Origin: Acidisoma sp965199065
GTDB lineage: Bacteria > Pseudomonadota > Alphaproteobacteria > Acetobacterales > Acetobacteraceae
Assembly (NCBI RefSeq): GCF_965199065.1
Contig: NZ_CBDAQN010000003.1
Location: 992,001-1,056,000 of the forward strand
Length of the DNA: 64,000 bases
Reading direction: 5' to 3'
Numbering within the stretch: position 1 is the first letter of the stretch; each line of letters starts with the position of its first letter. Shown piece after piece: positions 8,616 through 17,559 of the stretch. The notes under the pieces were generated by a model, which saw nothing but the letters and a program-made list of their open reading frames with translations, was not told where the DNA came from and ran no database searches. The position numbers and the translations under genes were made by a program.

Positions 8616-8805
8616 GCCGACGCTCCTTTACTACCTCATCGCTGGCCCCGAGCTCCCATCCCGCGCCATACCGGATGCGGGCCTGCTCACACGCCAGCGA
8701 AGCCTTCTCTATCCGTCGCCCGTGCCCGCGCAAGCGCCGGGCAAGGCAGTCGACGTGACATCCTGCACCAAGATTTCGTGCAAGAGCATTAACTTTCGCT
8801 CAGGC

Positions 8806-9138
8806 TCACTCTTTTTCGATAGTGCACTGGAGCGGATGTTGGTTCTGACGCGCCAGATCCATCACCTGGGTTACCTTCGTCTCGGCAACCTCGTACGTGA
8901 ATACCCCGCACACACCGACGCCGCGTCGATGAACGTGGAGCATGATCCGCGTCGCTTCGTCCCGAGACTTCTGGAAGAACCGCTCGAGGACATGCACCAC
9001 GAATTCCATCGGAGTGTAGTCGTCATTCAGCATTAAAACTTTGTACATGGCGGGCTTGCGCGTTTTGGTCCGGGTCTTGACCACCACGCCTGTGCCGGGG
9101 CCGTCCCGCCCACCGTTGCGCCTGTCGCTATCGCTCAT
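8806..9138 (-). CDS. clpS: ATP-dependent Clp protease adaptor ClpS
   Basis: A 110-residue adaptor that binds N-degron substrates and delivers them to ClpA. After a basic, disordered N terminus, the folded domain starts at about residue 31 with MYKVLMLNDDYTPMEFVV. It continues with VLERFF, ATRIMLHVHRRGVGVCGVFT and a helical end. These match the ClpS core, including the Asn-Asp-Asp-Tyr-Thr loop that contacts the N-terminal residue. It is placed directly upstream of clpA. Confidence 0.95.
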   Translation of the reverse strand: MSDSDRRNGGRDGPGTGVVVKTRTKTRKPAMYKVLMLNDDYTPMEFVVHVLERFFQKSRDEATRIMLHVHRRGVGVCGVFTYEVAETKVTQVMDLARQNQHPLQCTIEKE

Positions 9139-9521
9139 CGCGCTATCGCTAATCCTCGTGTAAATTCAAACCTTACTGCCGCACCGCGCAGCAACCAAGG
9201 AACTCGTGCTGCCGTTTGTGCCGGATGAGGTTCACCTGCCGAGCATAGATGCAGGATGCGGCCCCGGAAAAGACCCCGTTTGACGCAAGGCAAGACGATG
9301 TGATGCAGCATCATGTGGTCGCCCGCCGCCGCTATAAAAGATCGCAAGGCGTATCTCATGTTTGCGTCCGTCTCAGGGCTTGGCAGCCATCTCCGATCGC
9401 CGCAAGAAGCGCCCTCGCGCCCCAGACAATAAAGAAGGGCCCGGGCATGTGCCCGGACCCTTCTTTATGTACGCGAGGCGGCGAGAACGGCCGCTGCCGC
9501 TTCAGCCGGCTAAAGGCGAGA
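9139..9521. other. Intergenic region upstream of clpS and downstream of the phasin gene
   Basis: About 380 bp with no credible gene. It should contain the clpS promoter (minus strand), though no clear -35/-10 pair stands out, and it contains the terminator hairpin of the phasin gene at 9429-9468. Short open frames here lack family resemblance. Confidence 0.6.
9429..9468 (-). terminator. Intrinsic terminator of the phasin gene
   Basis: A long stem pairs 9429-9447 with 9450-9468 (one C/A mismatch at 9440/9457) around a tiny loop. The ends AAAGAAGGG and CCCTTCTTT give a T-rich tail when read on the minus strand. It lies about 55 bases past the phasin stop. Confidence 0.85.
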
Positions 9522-10067
9522 TCAGCCGGCCTTGCCGAACTTCTCGACGGCGAGCGTCACGCGCGAGGAGAGCGGCGCCAGCGCCTGCTCAGCCAGTTTG
9601 AAGGACGCGTCGGTGTAGCGGCTCGACTCGGTCACGCTCTTCTCGACCGCGGAGCGAGCCAGACCAACCTGAAGGTCAACGGCTTCCTTGAGCGACTTCA
9701 CCGAGGTCATCGCCTTGAAGGCGGACATCGCCTCCTCATAGGAAGCCTGCATGGATGACGCCATCTGCTTCGAGATGTCCTGCAGCCCGGTCGACCAGAT
9801 CTGACCGGCCTTGATCATCGCTTCCATGTTGCCCTGGCTGAACGCCACGACTTCCTCAGCAGTCTTCATGGTCTTGGTAATCCCTTCCTTGATTTGCAGC
9901 TGCGACGTCTCGACGGTGGAGCTCGCCTTGTTCATGCCGTCCTTCATCGCTGCAACGGTCTGGTCGAAGCTCCGGGCGGACGCCGCCTGGGTCTGGTCCG
10001 TGACCTGAATGGTCGCGGCCTTGATGTCGTTCATAGCAGTGTGGGTTTCAGTTGAAATATCGGCCAT
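9522..10067 (-). CDS. Phasin family protein (PHA granule-associated)
   Basis: A 181-residue, almost entirely helical, low-complexity protein. The core segments EEVVAFSQGNMEAMIKAGQIW, GLQDISKQMASSMQASYEEA and KEAVDLQVGLARSAVEKSV match the phasin_2 pattern. Phasins coat polyhydroxyalkanoate granules and control their size and number. The start at 10067 is chosen because AGGGAG lies eight bases upstream; ATGs at 10103 and 10109 are alternatives, with AGGA before 10109. The upstream region carries two TGC-N3-GCA dyads that resemble PhaR operators. The PHA synthase of this window is 50 kb away. Confidence 0.9.
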   Translation of the reverse strand: MADISTETHTAMNDIKAATIQVTDQTQAASARSFDQTVAAMKDGMNKASSTVETSQLQIKEGITKTMKTAEEVVAFSQGNMEAMIKAGQIWSTGLQDISKQMASSMQASYEEAMSAFKAMTSVKSLKEAVDLQVGLARSAVEKSVTESSRYTDASFKLAEQALAPLSSRVTLAVEKFGKAG

Positions 10068-10189
10068 TGCTCGGCTCCCTACGTTCTGTTTCACTCGCGC
10101 CATTGCCATAAGTTCCTGTTGGCCATGGCATTCTCTGGCGCTAGATCCCGCATCCCGCAGCGCCGGTAGCCAATGCATGACCGTCTGTG

Positions 10190-10203
10190 TTGCGGTGCAG
10201 CAA
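10190..10203. promoter_or_regulatory. PhaR-like operator, site 1
   Basis: TTGCGGTGCAGCAA contains TGC-GGT-GCA with TTGC/GCAA ends. PhaR repressors of alphaproteobacteria are known to bind TGC-rich dyads of the CTGC-N3/4-GCAG type upstream of phasin genes. The site is centred about 128 bases before the phasin start and abuts a possible -10 box. The assignment is inferred from sequence and position. Confidence 0.45.
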
Positions 10204-10242
10204 ATTATGTTTAGTTCGATACGCTAGGCGTTACAAGCCATT

Positions 10243-10257
10243 TTGTGCGCTGCACAA
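10243..10257. promoter_or_regulatory. PhaR-like operator, site 2
   Basis: TTGTGC-GCT-GCACAA is a perfect 6-3-6 dyad with the same TGC-N3-GCA core as site 1. Its centre is about 55 bp away, roughly five helical turns, so two dimers would sit on the same face of the DNA. Confidence 0.5.
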
Positions 10258-10423
10258 TAACTTTTTGTGAGCTAGTTTGAGACGGCATGGACTTCCATCT
10301 GAGATGACGCGTGTAACTATTTGCAATTCTGGCAAAGTTCAGTCAAAGCAAACGTGGGCGGCGTCGCATGACGACGACTTGGCGGTGGCGACGGAGGCCT
10401 TGGATGTTAGGGAACGCGGCAGC

Positions 10424-11653
10424 ATGAGAGTCCGGCTGGGGACGTTTGCCGCCGTGACACTTGCGGTATGTTTCACAATGCTTGGGATCGGAACGGCGGA
10501 CGCTCAGCTCCCGCCGATGAGTTCGCTCATGATGGACGCCGGCAGCGGGCAGATCCTTTACGCTCAGAACGCCGACCAGCCGCGTTATCCCGCAAGTCTG
10601 ACCAAGCTCATGACCCTGTACATGCTGTTCGAGGCGCTGCGTGACCATCGCATCACCCTTAACCAGCTGATGCCCGTTTCCGCCCATTCGGCGTCGGTCG
10701 AACCGGTGAAGCTGGGCGTGCCGGCGGGTGGCCGTCTCTCGGTCGAGGAAGCCATCCTCGCGATGGTCACGCTCTCGGCGAACGATGCCGCAACCGCGGC
10801 AGGCGAGTTCCTGGCCGGTGGCGACGAGACCCGGTTCGGCGCCTTGATGACCCTGAAGGCGCACACGCTGGGAATGGACGACACCGTGTTCCGCAATGCG
10901 TCCGGCCTGCCCGACCCGGCACAGGTGACGACGGCCCATGACCTGGCACTGCTGGCGCGCCGGCTGATCCAGGATTTCCCCGAGGACTATCACTACTTCT
11001 CAACGCCGAGCTTCCTGTTCCATGGCCGCGTCATCTTCAACCATGACAATCTGCTGAAGTCGTACCCGGGCGCCGACGGCATGAAGACAGGCTACACGAA
11101 TGCCGCCGGCCACAATTTGGTAACGAGTGCCGTGCGCGGCGGTGTGCGGCTTCTCGGCGTCGTCATGGCCGCCCCCTCCAACGGCTATCGCGACCGCCAG
11201 ATGGCCGGGATGCTGAACGCGGGTTTCGCCACCGAACTTGGACCGGCCACCGCACTGGCGGCGGCGACTGCGGCGGCGGCGGCGCGGGCGGCCCAGGCGA
11301 GAGCCGGCACCGGTCCGGTCGTGCCCGTCGAGGCGACGCTGCCCAACGGCCAGCGGCAGGTCGGCAGCGAAGTCGGGCTCGCGGCGCGGAGCGTGCCGGA
11401 CTGGAGCCTCGATCTCGGCAGCTACCCGAACAAAGCGTCGGCCTATCGGGCGCTTCATATCGGCGTACGCACGGCGGGCGGCGGCGTGATGCACCTGGCC
11501 GCCGCCCGCATCCGGTCGCACCTTCGCTGGCACGCTTGGATTGCGGAGGTAAGCCCGGCTCGCGCCCGGTCCACCTGCTCGGCGATGAACCACTACGGCC
11601 GTAGCTGCGTGGCCATCCGGCCCTATAACGGCCGGGAACTCGCCGAGCGATAA
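10424..11653 (+). CDS. D-alanyl-D-alanine carboxypeptidase (PBP5/6-type, S11) with SPOR-like C-terminal domain
   Basis: A 409-residue secreted enzyme that trims the terminal D-Ala from peptidoglycan stem peptides. The signal peptide spans residues 1-28. The three penicillin-binding motifs are S58-L-T-K61, S118-A-N120 and K221-T-G. The last 90 residues contain WSLDLGSYPNKASAYRALH, which resembles a SPOR domain, a module that binds septal glycan. ATG 10424 is preferred over longer open-frame starts because it begins the signal peptide and has AGGGA upstream. The stop is one base from that of the convergent oxidase gene. Confidence 0.9.
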   Translation: MRVRLGTFAAVTLAVCFTMLGIGTADAQLPPMSSLMMDAGSGQILYAQNADQPRYPASLTKLMTLYMLFEALRDHRITLNQLMPVSAHSASVEPVKLGVPAGGRLSVEEAILAMVTLSANDAATAAGEFLAGGDETRFGALMTLKAHTLGMDDTVFRNASGLPDPAQVTTAHDLALLARRLIQDFPEDYHYFSTPSFLFHGRVIFNHDNLLKSYPGADGMKTGYTNAAGHNLVTSAVRGGVRLLGVVMAAPSNGYRDRQMAGMLNAGFATELGPATALAAATAAAAARAAQARAGTGPVVPVEATLPNGQRQVGSEVGLAARSVPDWSLDLGSYPNKASAYRALHIGVRTAGGGVMHLAAARIRSHLRWHAWIAEVSPARARSTCSAMNHYGRSCVAIRPYNGRELAER

Positions 11654-11654
11654 A

Positions 11655-13091
11655 CTACGGCGCCGGGAAGATCACGCCGGGGTTGAACCGATTGGCGGGG
11701 TCGAGCGCCGCCTTGATGCCACGCATCAGGCGAAGTTCAACGCCGCCGCGCCACTCCTCCATGAGCCCCGTCTTCAGCCGGCCAACGCCATGCTCGGCCG
11801 AGAAGCTGCCGCCCAGCCCGCGCACCACCTCGTTGACCACTTGCATCAGCGCATCGGCTTGGACGAGGAACGCGGCGGGATCGGCGCCTTCGGGCTGGAT
11901 CAGGTTGAGGTGGATGTTTCCGTCGCCCAGATGCCCGAAAGGCGCGACGCGAAGGCCGGGCGCCGCCGCCTCGCAGGCAGCCGCTGCGTCACGCAGCAGG
12001 ACCGGGACCTGAGAGACGGGGACCGACACGTCGTTCTTGATCGAGGCGCCAGCCCGCTTCTGTGCCTCGGAATGCTCCTCCCGCAGATGCCAGAAGGCGA
12101 GCCGCTGCGCCTCGCTGCGGGAGAGCGCCGCATCCAGGATCTCATCCGCCTCCAAAGCCTCTCCGAGAACCCCCTCGAGCATCGGCTCGAGCCCACCCGC
12201 ATCGGCGCACGCGGCGAGATCGATCAGAACGTAGTGGTCGGCGGGTGACACGGGCAGCTGCGTGCCCTCGATATGCCGCAGAACCAGCCCCATCGACGCA
12301 CCGCTCATGTATTCGAAGGCGTGCAATCCCGCCGGCGCTCGGAGACGAAGACGGCTCAGAAGGGCCAGCGCGGCCTCCACCGACGGCAAGGCGCAGAAGG
12401 CCGCCGCCCGGCCGGTGATGCCCGGCTGGAGACGGAGGACCGCGGCGGTGATGATGCCGAGCGTGCCCTCGGAGCCCACGAAAAGCTGGCGCAGGCAATA
12501 GCCGGTATTGTCCTTGTGCAGATGCCGCAGACCGTCCCAGACGCCTCCATCCGCCAGCACCACCTCGAGTCCCAGCACGAGGTCGCGCGCGTTGCCGAAG
12601 CGAAGCGTGTTGTTGCCGCCGGCATTCGTTGCCAGCACGCCGCCAATCTGCGCGCTGCCCTCGGAACTGATCGACAACGGCAGCAGAAGGCCCGCCGCCT
12701 CCGCCGCCGCCTGCGCCTGCCGCAGGGTCAGCCCAGCCTCGACGGTCATCGTCATCTCGACCGGATCGACCGCGCGAACCTGCCGCAAACGCTCCAGGCT
12801 GAGCACCACCGCGGTGCCTGTCCCGGAGGGCGTCGCGCCGCCGACCATCGAGGTATTACCGCCTTGCGGCACGACCGGCGCCCCCGCCTCGGCGCAAAGC
12901 CGCACGACCTTGGCGACCTGCGCCACGGTCGATGGCCGGACCACGGCAAGAGGCCGCCCCTGATAAAGGCCTCGCCAGTCGACCGAATAGCCGGCCATGT
13001 CGGACGGCTCGACCAGCACCGCACCCTCGCCGAGCGCGGCCCGAAGAGAGGAAACAAGCTCGCCGGTTACGGCGGAGCCATCAACCGTCAC
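11655..13091 (-). CDS. FAD-binding oxidase, GlcD/D-2-hydroxyacid dehydrogenase type
   Basis: A 478-residue flavoprotein. The FAD-binding PCMH domain occupies about residues 40-220 (VVPQGGNTSMVGGATPSG, NAGGNNTLRFGNARDLVLGL, FVGSEGTLGIIT). The C-terminal FAD-oxidase domain ends with FGHLGDGNIHLNL and EHGVGRLK, the conserved HGxG segment. Relatives oxidise D-lactate, glycolate or D-2-hydroxyglutarate; the substrate here cannot be fixed. The start is GTG 13091, overlapping the ppx stop by four bases, so it is the last gene of the polyphosphate operon. Confidence 0.88.
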   Translation of the reverse strand: MTVDGSAVTGELVSSLRAALGEGAVLVEPSDMAGYSVDWRGLYQGRPLAVVRPSTVAQVAKVVRLCAEAGAPVVPQGGNTSMVGGATPSGTGTAVVLSLERLRQVRAVDPVEMTMTVEAGLTLRQAQAAAEAAGLLLPLSISSEGSAQIGGVLATNAGGNNTLRFGNARDLVLGLEVVLADGGVWDGLRHLHKDNTGYCLRQLFVGSEGTLGIITAAVLRLQPGITGRAAAFCALPSVEAALALLSRLRLRAPAGLHAFEYMSGASMGLVLRHIEGTQLPVSPADHYVLIDLAACADAGGLEPMLEGVLGEALEADEILDAALSRSEAQRLAFWHLREEHSEAQKRAGASIKNDVSVPVSQVPVLLRDAAAACEAAAPGLRVAPFGHLGDGNIHLNLIQPEGADPAAFLVQADALMQVVNEVVRGLGGSFSAEHGVGRLKTGLMEEWRGGVELRLMRGIKAALDPANRFNPGVIFPAP

Positions 13092-14584
13092 GGGGGGATG
13101 TCGGCATAGACGCGCTCGTTCCCGGTGTAAGGGTCGAGCCCCAGCACGGCGGCGAGACGCCCCAGGCGGCGGATGACGCTCTCGCCCGCGAACACGCCCG
13201 CATTCTCGTTGAGGTCGAGGACCAACTTGCCGTCGGCGATGGAGAGCGACGTGCCCGCCAGCAGATCGGGCGTCCCGGCGGACAACGTGTAGGCAAGTTG
13301 CAGCGCGGCGCCGAGCGCCTCAGCCCGCTGCGCCGACGCCATGTCGAGCAGCATCCGCGCGGGCGCCAGAAAGGGCGAATCGAGTTCGGCCTCGTAGCGC
13401 ATCGCAATGGTCAGCGCGAGGAAGGCGCGAGAGTGGTGGTCGATCCCCGTTCCCGGCTGACGCAACACGCGCAGGAACCCCTGCTCGGCGCGATATTCAG
13501 GGTGGTCGTGGCTGGCGATGTCCGAGAACCAGCAGGCGGCTTCGCGCAAGCGGCGCTGCTCCGTTGTTTCCCGCAGGGCAAGGGCCCCGGTCCAGTCCAT
13601 AAGAGCCGGCGGCAAGGTCGGATCGCGGCTGAAGAGCATGGCCATGTCTCTCGCCGCCGCCGTCAGCGGCTCATCGCCCCGGACGTGCGCCGGCATCATT
13701 TCCATAAGCCAGCCCTCGCGCAGACCATTGGCGCTGAAGACGACGCGGGCGGCGCCCGTCACCCGCAACAGCCGGCGCAGCACGACGGCGGCGAACGGCA
13801 GATCGTCGATGCGGCGGCGCGGCAGGCCGGGAAGCCGCTCCAAAGCGCGGCGGCTGGCACCGGCGACGACGCCGGCGAGGTCCCGCGCCTCATCGCGCGC
13901 GATCGTATAGTGATGCAGCATGTTCAGCGGATAGCTGGTCTGGGCCATGTGGATGCGGGCCAGCGCCCGGAAGGCGCCGCCAACCAGATAAAGGTCTTGC
14001 CCCGCCCCCTGCGCCAGCCAAGGCACCAGCGCGGTATCCTCCTCGACAATCGTCCGCGCCCGCATCAGGTCTCCACCTGCACGGTCGGCTAAGCGGATGA
14101 CGCCGAGCCGCATGGTTTCGCTGTGGATCGCGCGCCCGGCCAGCAGACGCACCGCCTCCAGCGAACCACCGCCAATGTCGAGCAGGATGCCCTCGGCATT
14201 CGGAATGCCGCAGAGAACACCGGCGGCGGAGAGCGCCGCCTCCTCCTTGCCCGACAGGATGCGGATCGGAACGCCCGGCATCCGCGCCCGGAGACCCTCG
14301 ACGAAGGCTGGGCCATTCTCGGCATCGCGGACGGCGGCGGTCGCGAGAACCTCGAACGGGTGCGCGCGCATCGCGCGGGCGACCGCGTGGTAGCGGCTCA
14401 TCACCGTCAGCGCCTGATGCACGCCCTCCTCATTGAGCCGGCCTGTCTGCTGAAGGCCTCGGCCCAGGCGCAGGACCGCCTTCTCGTTGAAGATGGCCAC
14501 GGGATTGCGCGACTCGCCCTCGAAGACGACGAGACGGACGGAGTTGGAACCGAGATCGACGACAGCGCGGCGGGGTAAGGTCAG
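13088..14584 (-). CDS. ppx: Exopolyphosphatase / Ppx-GppA family phosphatase
   Basis: About 498 residues. The ASKHA-type domain begins VVDLGSNSVRLVVFEGE and has LDIGGGSLEAVRLL as the phosphate-binding loop, followed by the helical HD-like C-terminal domain of Ppx (DIASHDHPEYRAEQGF, HHSRAFLALTIAMRYEAEL). Ppx releases phosphate from polyphosphate or pppGpp. No ATG, GTG or TTG precedes the first conserved strand in this frame close by. The best start is CTG at 14584, six bases after GAGGGA; CTG 14590, overlapping the ppk stop as CTGA, is the alternative. The pairing with ppk means polyP synthesis and breakdown are encoded together. Confidence 0.88.
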   Translation of the reverse strand: MTLPRRAVVDLGSNSVRLVVFEGESRNPVAIFNEKAVLRLGRGLQQTGRLNEEGVHQALTVMSRYHAVARAMRAHPFEVLATAAVRDAENGPAFVEGLRARMPGVPIRILSGKEEAALSAAGVLCGIPNAEGILLDIGGGSLEAVRLLAGRAIHSETMRLGVIRLADRAGGDLMRARTIVEEDTALVPWLAQGAGQDLYLVGGAFRALARIHMAQTSYPLNMLHHYTIARDEARDLAGVVAGASRRALERLPGLPRRRIDDLPFAAVVLRRLLRVTGAARVVFSANGLREGWLMEMMPAHVRGDEPLTAAARDMAMLFSRDPTLPPALMDWTGALALRETTEQRRLREAACWFSDIASHDHPEYRAEQGFLRVLRQPGTGIDHHSRAFLALTIAMRYEAELDSPFLAPARMLLDMASAQRAEALGAALQLAYTLSAGTPDLLAGTSLSIADGKLVLDLNENAGVFAGESVIRRLGRLAAVLGLDPYTGNERVYADIPP

Positions 14585-14586
14585 GG

Positions 14587-16809
14587 TCAGTCCCTCATGC
14601 CATGCGGAAGTTTTCGGCCGATTTGCTGTAACAGCGCGGGGCCATGCAGTGCGGAGCCTCGGCCCGACAGCGACGGATTGGTCATAAAATAGTTGTGAGC
14701 CGAAATCGGCTTGCGGCCGCTCTGCAGGCGCCGCCAGGTCATGTCCGGCCCGAGTTCCCAGGCCTGCATGTTGTCCTTGAGGTTCACCACCATGATCTGG
14801 TCCAGCACCTGAGCGTGGACCGTCGGGTTGCGGATCGGCACGAAGGTCTCGACCCGCATGTCCAGATTGCGCGCCATCCAGTCGGCGCTGCTGATGAAGA
14901 CCTTGGCGTGCCGGCTGGGGAGAGCGTGGCCGTTGGCGAAGACGCAGATGCGGCCATGCTCCAGAAACCGCCCGACGATCGACTTGACGCGAATATTGTC
15001 GGAGAGGCCCGGGACGCCGGGCCGCAGGCAGCAGATGCCGCGGATCACGCACTTTACCGGCACGCCCGCCGCCGACGCCTCGTAGAGCAGGTCGATCATC
15101 CGCTCGTCGACGAGCGAATTGACCTTGAGCCAGATGCCGGAGGGCCTCCCCTGCTGCGCCGCCTCGATCTCGTCATGGATCAGATGCTCGAGCCGCTTGC
15201 GCGTCGTCAGCGGGCTGAAGGCGATGGCGTCCATCTTTTCCGGCTTGGCGTAGCCCGTCATGAAATTGAACAACCGGGCGGCGTCGCGGGTCAGGTCGGG
15301 GTCGCAGGTGAAGAAGCTGAGGTCGGTGTAGATGCGCGCGGTGATCGGGTGATAGTTGCCCGTCCCGAAATGAGCGTACGAGCGCACTGAGCCGCCCTCG
15401 CGCCGCACGACCAGCGAGATCTTGGCGTGAGTTTTGATCTCGGTGAAGCCGAAGACGACCTGAACGCCCGCCGCCTCCAGGGTGCGCGAGAGGCGGATGT
15501 TGGCCTCCTCGTCGAAACGGGCGCGAAGCTCCACCATGGCGGTGACGGATTTGCCTGCCTCGGCCGCCTCGATAAGCGCCTTGACGATGGGGCTGTCCTT
15601 GCTGGTGCGGTAGAGCGTCTGCTTCACCGCGACGACGTTCGGATCGCCCGCCGCCTGCCGCAGGAACTGCACCACCACGTCGAAACTCTCGAACGGGTGG
15701 TGGACGATGATGTCCTTGGCGCGGATGGCGGCGAAGCAATCGCCGGCGAAATCGCGGATGCGTTCCGGGAAGCGCGGCGTGTAGGGCGTGAACAGCAGAT
15801 CGGCCCGATCGTCGACGATCAGCTGCTTGAGGTCGACGATGCCGAGGATGCCGGCCTCCTCGAAAATCTCATCAGGGGGCGCGGCGACAGCCTCGCGCAC
15901 CAGATGCTTCAGAACCTCCGGCATGGAGGCCTGGAGCGTCAGGTTGATGGCGACGCCCCGCCGCCGGCGCTTCAGCGCTGTTTCGTACGAGAGCACGAGG
16001 TCTGCGGCTTCATCCTCGAACTCGACATCGGTGTCTCGGATGACCCGGAACAGCCCCTGCGCGTCGCGCGAGTAGCCGGGGAAAAGATGCTCGAGCGACA
16101 GGCCGACTACTTCCTCCAGCATGACGAAGCGGATCGGGCCGCCGGGCTCCGACGGCAGGCGGATGAAACGCTCAACCTGGCTCGGCAGCGGGATCAGCGC
16201 GCGCATGACCTGCCGGTCATGGTTGGAGACCAGCAGCAGCGCCATCACCAGCCCCATGTTGGGGATGAAGGGAAACGGATGCGCCGGGTCAATGGCGAGC
16301 GGCGTGAGGACCGGGAAGATGCGCTCCATGAAGAACGCATCGAGCCATTCACGGTCGGCGGCGTTCAGCGTCTCCACTTCGGCGACGACGAGCCCGGCGT
16401 GGGCCAGCTCGCCCTTCACCTTGTGCCAGGCGTGCTGCTGGTCCGCGATGAGGCGGCGGGCGCGGACGTTCACGTCGGCGAGTTGCTGCGCCGGGGTCAG
16501 CCCGTCGGGCGAGACGGCCGTCACGCCCGCCTTCGCCTGGCCGATGAGGCCCGCCACGCGCACGGAGTAGAACTCGTCGAGGTTGGAGCCGCTGATCGAG
16601 ATGAAGCGCAGCCGCTCCAGCAGCGGGTGGTGGCGGTTTTCGGCCTCCTCGACGACGCGATGGTTGAAATCGAGCCAGGACAGTTCGCGGTTGATGAATC
16701 GCGCCGGGGAGTCCCGGGCGATGCTCTCGTGGGACGAGAGGGCAGCCGCATCGGCGCCCGCGTGCTCGGCAGTGTCCGCGGACAGGGTCATCTGGTCTAC
16801 TGAGGTCAT
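14587..16809 (-). CDS. ppk: Polyphosphate kinase 1
   Basis: A 740-residue enzyme that polymerises ATP gamma-phosphate into polyphosphate. The N-terminal domain opens with RFINRELSWLDFNHRVVEEA. The catalytic region has YAHFGTGNYH with H480 at the position of the phosphohistidine of E. coli PPK (H435). The second phospholipase-D-like half includes VKCVIRGICCLRPGVPGLS and the C-terminal ADWMARNLDMRVE stretch. The gene lies nine bases after hdaA and touches ppx, within a five-gene minus-strand operon. Confidence 0.97.
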   Translation of the reverse strand: MTSVDQMTLSADTAEHAGADAAALSSHESIARDSPARFINRELSWLDFNHRVVEEAENRHHPLLERLRFISISGSNLDEFYSVRVAGLIGQAKAGVTAVSPDGLTPAQQLADVNVRARRLIADQQHAWHKVKGELAHAGLVVAEVETLNAADREWLDAFFMERIFPVLTPLAIDPAHPFPFIPNMGLVMALLLVSNHDRQVMRALIPLPSQVERFIRLPSEPGGPIRFVMLEEVVGLSLEHLFPGYSRDAQGLFRVIRDTDVEFEDEAADLVLSYETALKRRRRGVAINLTLQASMPEVLKHLVREAVAAPPDEIFEEAGILGIVDLKQLIVDDRADLLFTPYTPRFPERIRDFAGDCFAAIRAKDIIVHHPFESFDVVVQFLRQAAGDPNVVAVKQTLYRTSKDSPIVKALIEAAEAGKSVTAMVELRARFDEEANIRLSRTLEAAGVQVVFGFTEIKTHAKISLVVRREGGSVRSYAHFGTGNYHPITARIYTDLSFFTCDPDLTRDAARLFNFMTGYAKPEKMDAIAFSPLTTRKRLEHLIHDEIEAAQQGRPSGIWLKVNSLVDERMIDLLYEASAAGVPVKCVIRGICCLRPGVPGLSDNIRVKSIVGRFLEHGRICVFANGHALPSRHAKVFISSADWMARNLDMRVETFVPIRNPTVHAQVLDQIMVVNLKDNMQAWELGPDMTWRRLQSGRKPISAHNYFMTNPSLSGRGSALHGPALLQQIGRKLPHGMRD

Positions 16810-16818
16810 TTCGCCATC

Positions 16819-17559
16819 CTAGAGCAGGACGGGCTCCTTTGTGGAGAGATCACTGACGGAGTTATCCGAACCGTCACCCGGTTCGCCGTCGAGGGAGGCG
16901 ACAAGCCCCGCCGCCATCGCGCGGGTCACGCGGCCGCCCGCCGCCATGGCTGCCCGGTCGAGCCGGGCGACCGCCTCCCGCAGCGCGGCGGGATGGCGCG
17001 GAAGGCGCGCCAGCAGCCAGTCCTGCAGACTTTCCCCAAGGATGAGCTGACGCTCCGACAGCAGCCGCGTGAGCAGTGCCCGCAGCAGTGGATCCTCCGC
17101 TGTCCGCAGCCCGACGGCGGTCGTCGCCCTTAGCCGGCTGGCAAGATCAGGGAGCGGCGACGGCCAGCGGGCGGGAGGCGTACGGCCGACCAGGAGCAAG
17201 GGACGCCCCGTCTCGCCGGCCAGGTTGATAAGATGCAGAACCATCACATCGTCGGGTGCGGCATCCGCGTCATCGAGCGCAATGGCGGTGCTGCCGCCGA
17301 GGTCCGGCAGCCGGCGCAGGCTTGGGCCGTCGAGCAGCAGGGCGCCGTGACGCTCGGCCCAAAGCTGTAGTAGATGCGTCTTGCCGCAGCCCGCCTCGCC
17401 ATAGAGCGCCAGCCGGCGGCCGGGCCAGTCCGCGGTGCGTCCGAGCCAGGCGCGCGCTTCGGCATTGGAGGGCGCGGGTATGAAATCCTCGACGCGGAAG
17501 CGCGGGACGTAGGCGAAAGGCAACGCAAGCTGGCGCGCGGAGAGATCGTCGTCACTCAT
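16819..17559 (-). CDS. hdaA: HdaA-like DnaA-homolog, replication inactivator
   Basis: A 246-residue AAA+ protein with only the nucleotide-binding part of DnaA. It has the N-terminal QLALPFAYVPRFRVEDFI clamp-binding-like segment (QLALPF), Walker A GEAGCGKT at 54-61, Walker B IALDDADAA around D96-D97, and no DNA-binding domain. Hda-type proteins join the beta clamp to stimulate ATP hydrolysis by DnaA, preventing re-initiation. The ATG at 17559 lies inside the end of the upstream permease gene (8-base overlap). A longer open frame exists, but the QLALPF start matches the family. Confidence 0.9.
   Translation of the reverse strand: MSDDDLSARQLALPFAYVPRFRVEDFIPAPSNAEARAWLGRTADWPGRRLALYGEAGCGKTHLLQLWAERHGALLLDGPSLRRLPDLGGSTAIALDDADAAPDDVMVLHLINLAGETGRPLLLVGRTPPARWPSPLPDLASRLRATTAVGLRTAEDPLLRALLTRLLSERQLILGESLQDWLLARLPRHPAALREAVARLDRAAMAAGGRVTRAMAAGLVASLDGEPGDGSDNSVSDLSTKEPVLL

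Larger units (their letters stand above)
10068..10423. other. Divergent promoter region between phasin and D,D-carboxypeptidase genes
   Basis: About 355 bp with no credible gene of its own. It carries two dyad sites (10190-10203 and 10243-10257) and, read on the minus strand, a -10-like CATAAT at 10209-10204 directly next to the first dyad. No matching -35 at normal spacing was seen. A further loose repeat, TTTGC/GCAAA, lies at 10320-10336. Confidence 0.5.
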
